Shown here one piece after another: positions 5,579 to 5,595 of a stretch of 5,595 bases of DNA (position 1 is its first letter; each line of letters starts with the position of its first letter). The stretch covers positions 1 through 5,595 of the forward strand of contig CAKTOJ010000101.1 of NCBI GenBank assembly GCA_934589665.1, in the 5' to 3' direction. This DNA comes from an uncultured Oscillospiraceae bacterium (lineage in GTDB: Bacteria; Bacillota; Clostridia; Oscillospirales; Oscillospiraceae). The notes under the pieces are model-generated. The model worked only from the letters and a program-made list of their open reading frames with translations. It made no database searches and was not told where the DNA came from. The translations under genes were made by a program, and so were the position numbers.

Positions 5579-5595
5579 TTGCAAACCTCCTTTTC

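Noticed and set aside
5579..5584. TTG at 5584 as start of the AT-hook gene
   Set aside because: It lies about one base after the AGGAGG ribosome site; the ATG at 5578 is spaced correctly.
1..5595. tRNA, rRNA, CRISPR array or defence cluster
   Set aside because: I saw no cloverleaf, no regularly spaced repeats, and no nuclease, helicase, toxin or antitoxin gene on either strand.

Overview
The window looks like a GC-rich member of the Clostridia, most likely a gut Oscillospiraceae-type bacterium. I infer this from AGGAGG-type ribosome sites, GC-biased third codon positions in the two chromosomal genes, a low-GC-Gram-positive style arginine deiminase, and a right end that resembles integrative-element DNA of gut Clostridia. 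No taxonomic marker gene is present, so this is a guess.

Left part (1-3223) is an ordered chromosomal segment, all on the plus strand. It holds the last 33 codons of a membrane protein, a hairpin-bearing spacer, a 499-residue GntR/MocR-type regulator, and a spacer with a good sigma-A promoter and a long structured leader. A complete arginine deiminase gene (arcA) follows, closed by a textbook intrinsic terminator. The regulator and arcA probably form a functional pair: the regulator would sense a metabolite and control conversion of arginine to citrulline and ammonia. No ornithine carbamoyltransferase or carbamate kinase gene is visible. The regulator is unusual because its aminotransferase-like domain lacks the lysine and most other residues that normally hold pyridoxal phosphate.

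Middle part (3224-3596) is a decayed spacer, lower in GC than its surroundings. Its right end carries a frameshifted and truncated remnant of a Bro-N (phage antirepressor/DinD-type) gene on the plus strand.

Right part (3597-5595) is an apparently intact IS1182-like insertion sequence of about 1.5 kb. It has near-perfect terminal inverted repeats, one full-length DDE transposase on the minus strand, its own promoter and a terminator overlapping the transposase stop. On its right lies the 5' part of a minus-strand gene for a low-complexity, Ala/Pro/Glu/Lys-rich, AT-hook-bearing protein, typical of accessory genes on clostridial integrative elements. This gene reads into the IS end and stops 9 bases before the transposase start. 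The two flanks of the IS do not rejoin into one gene and show no target duplication, so the IS appears to mark a rearrangement junction between unrelated DNA.
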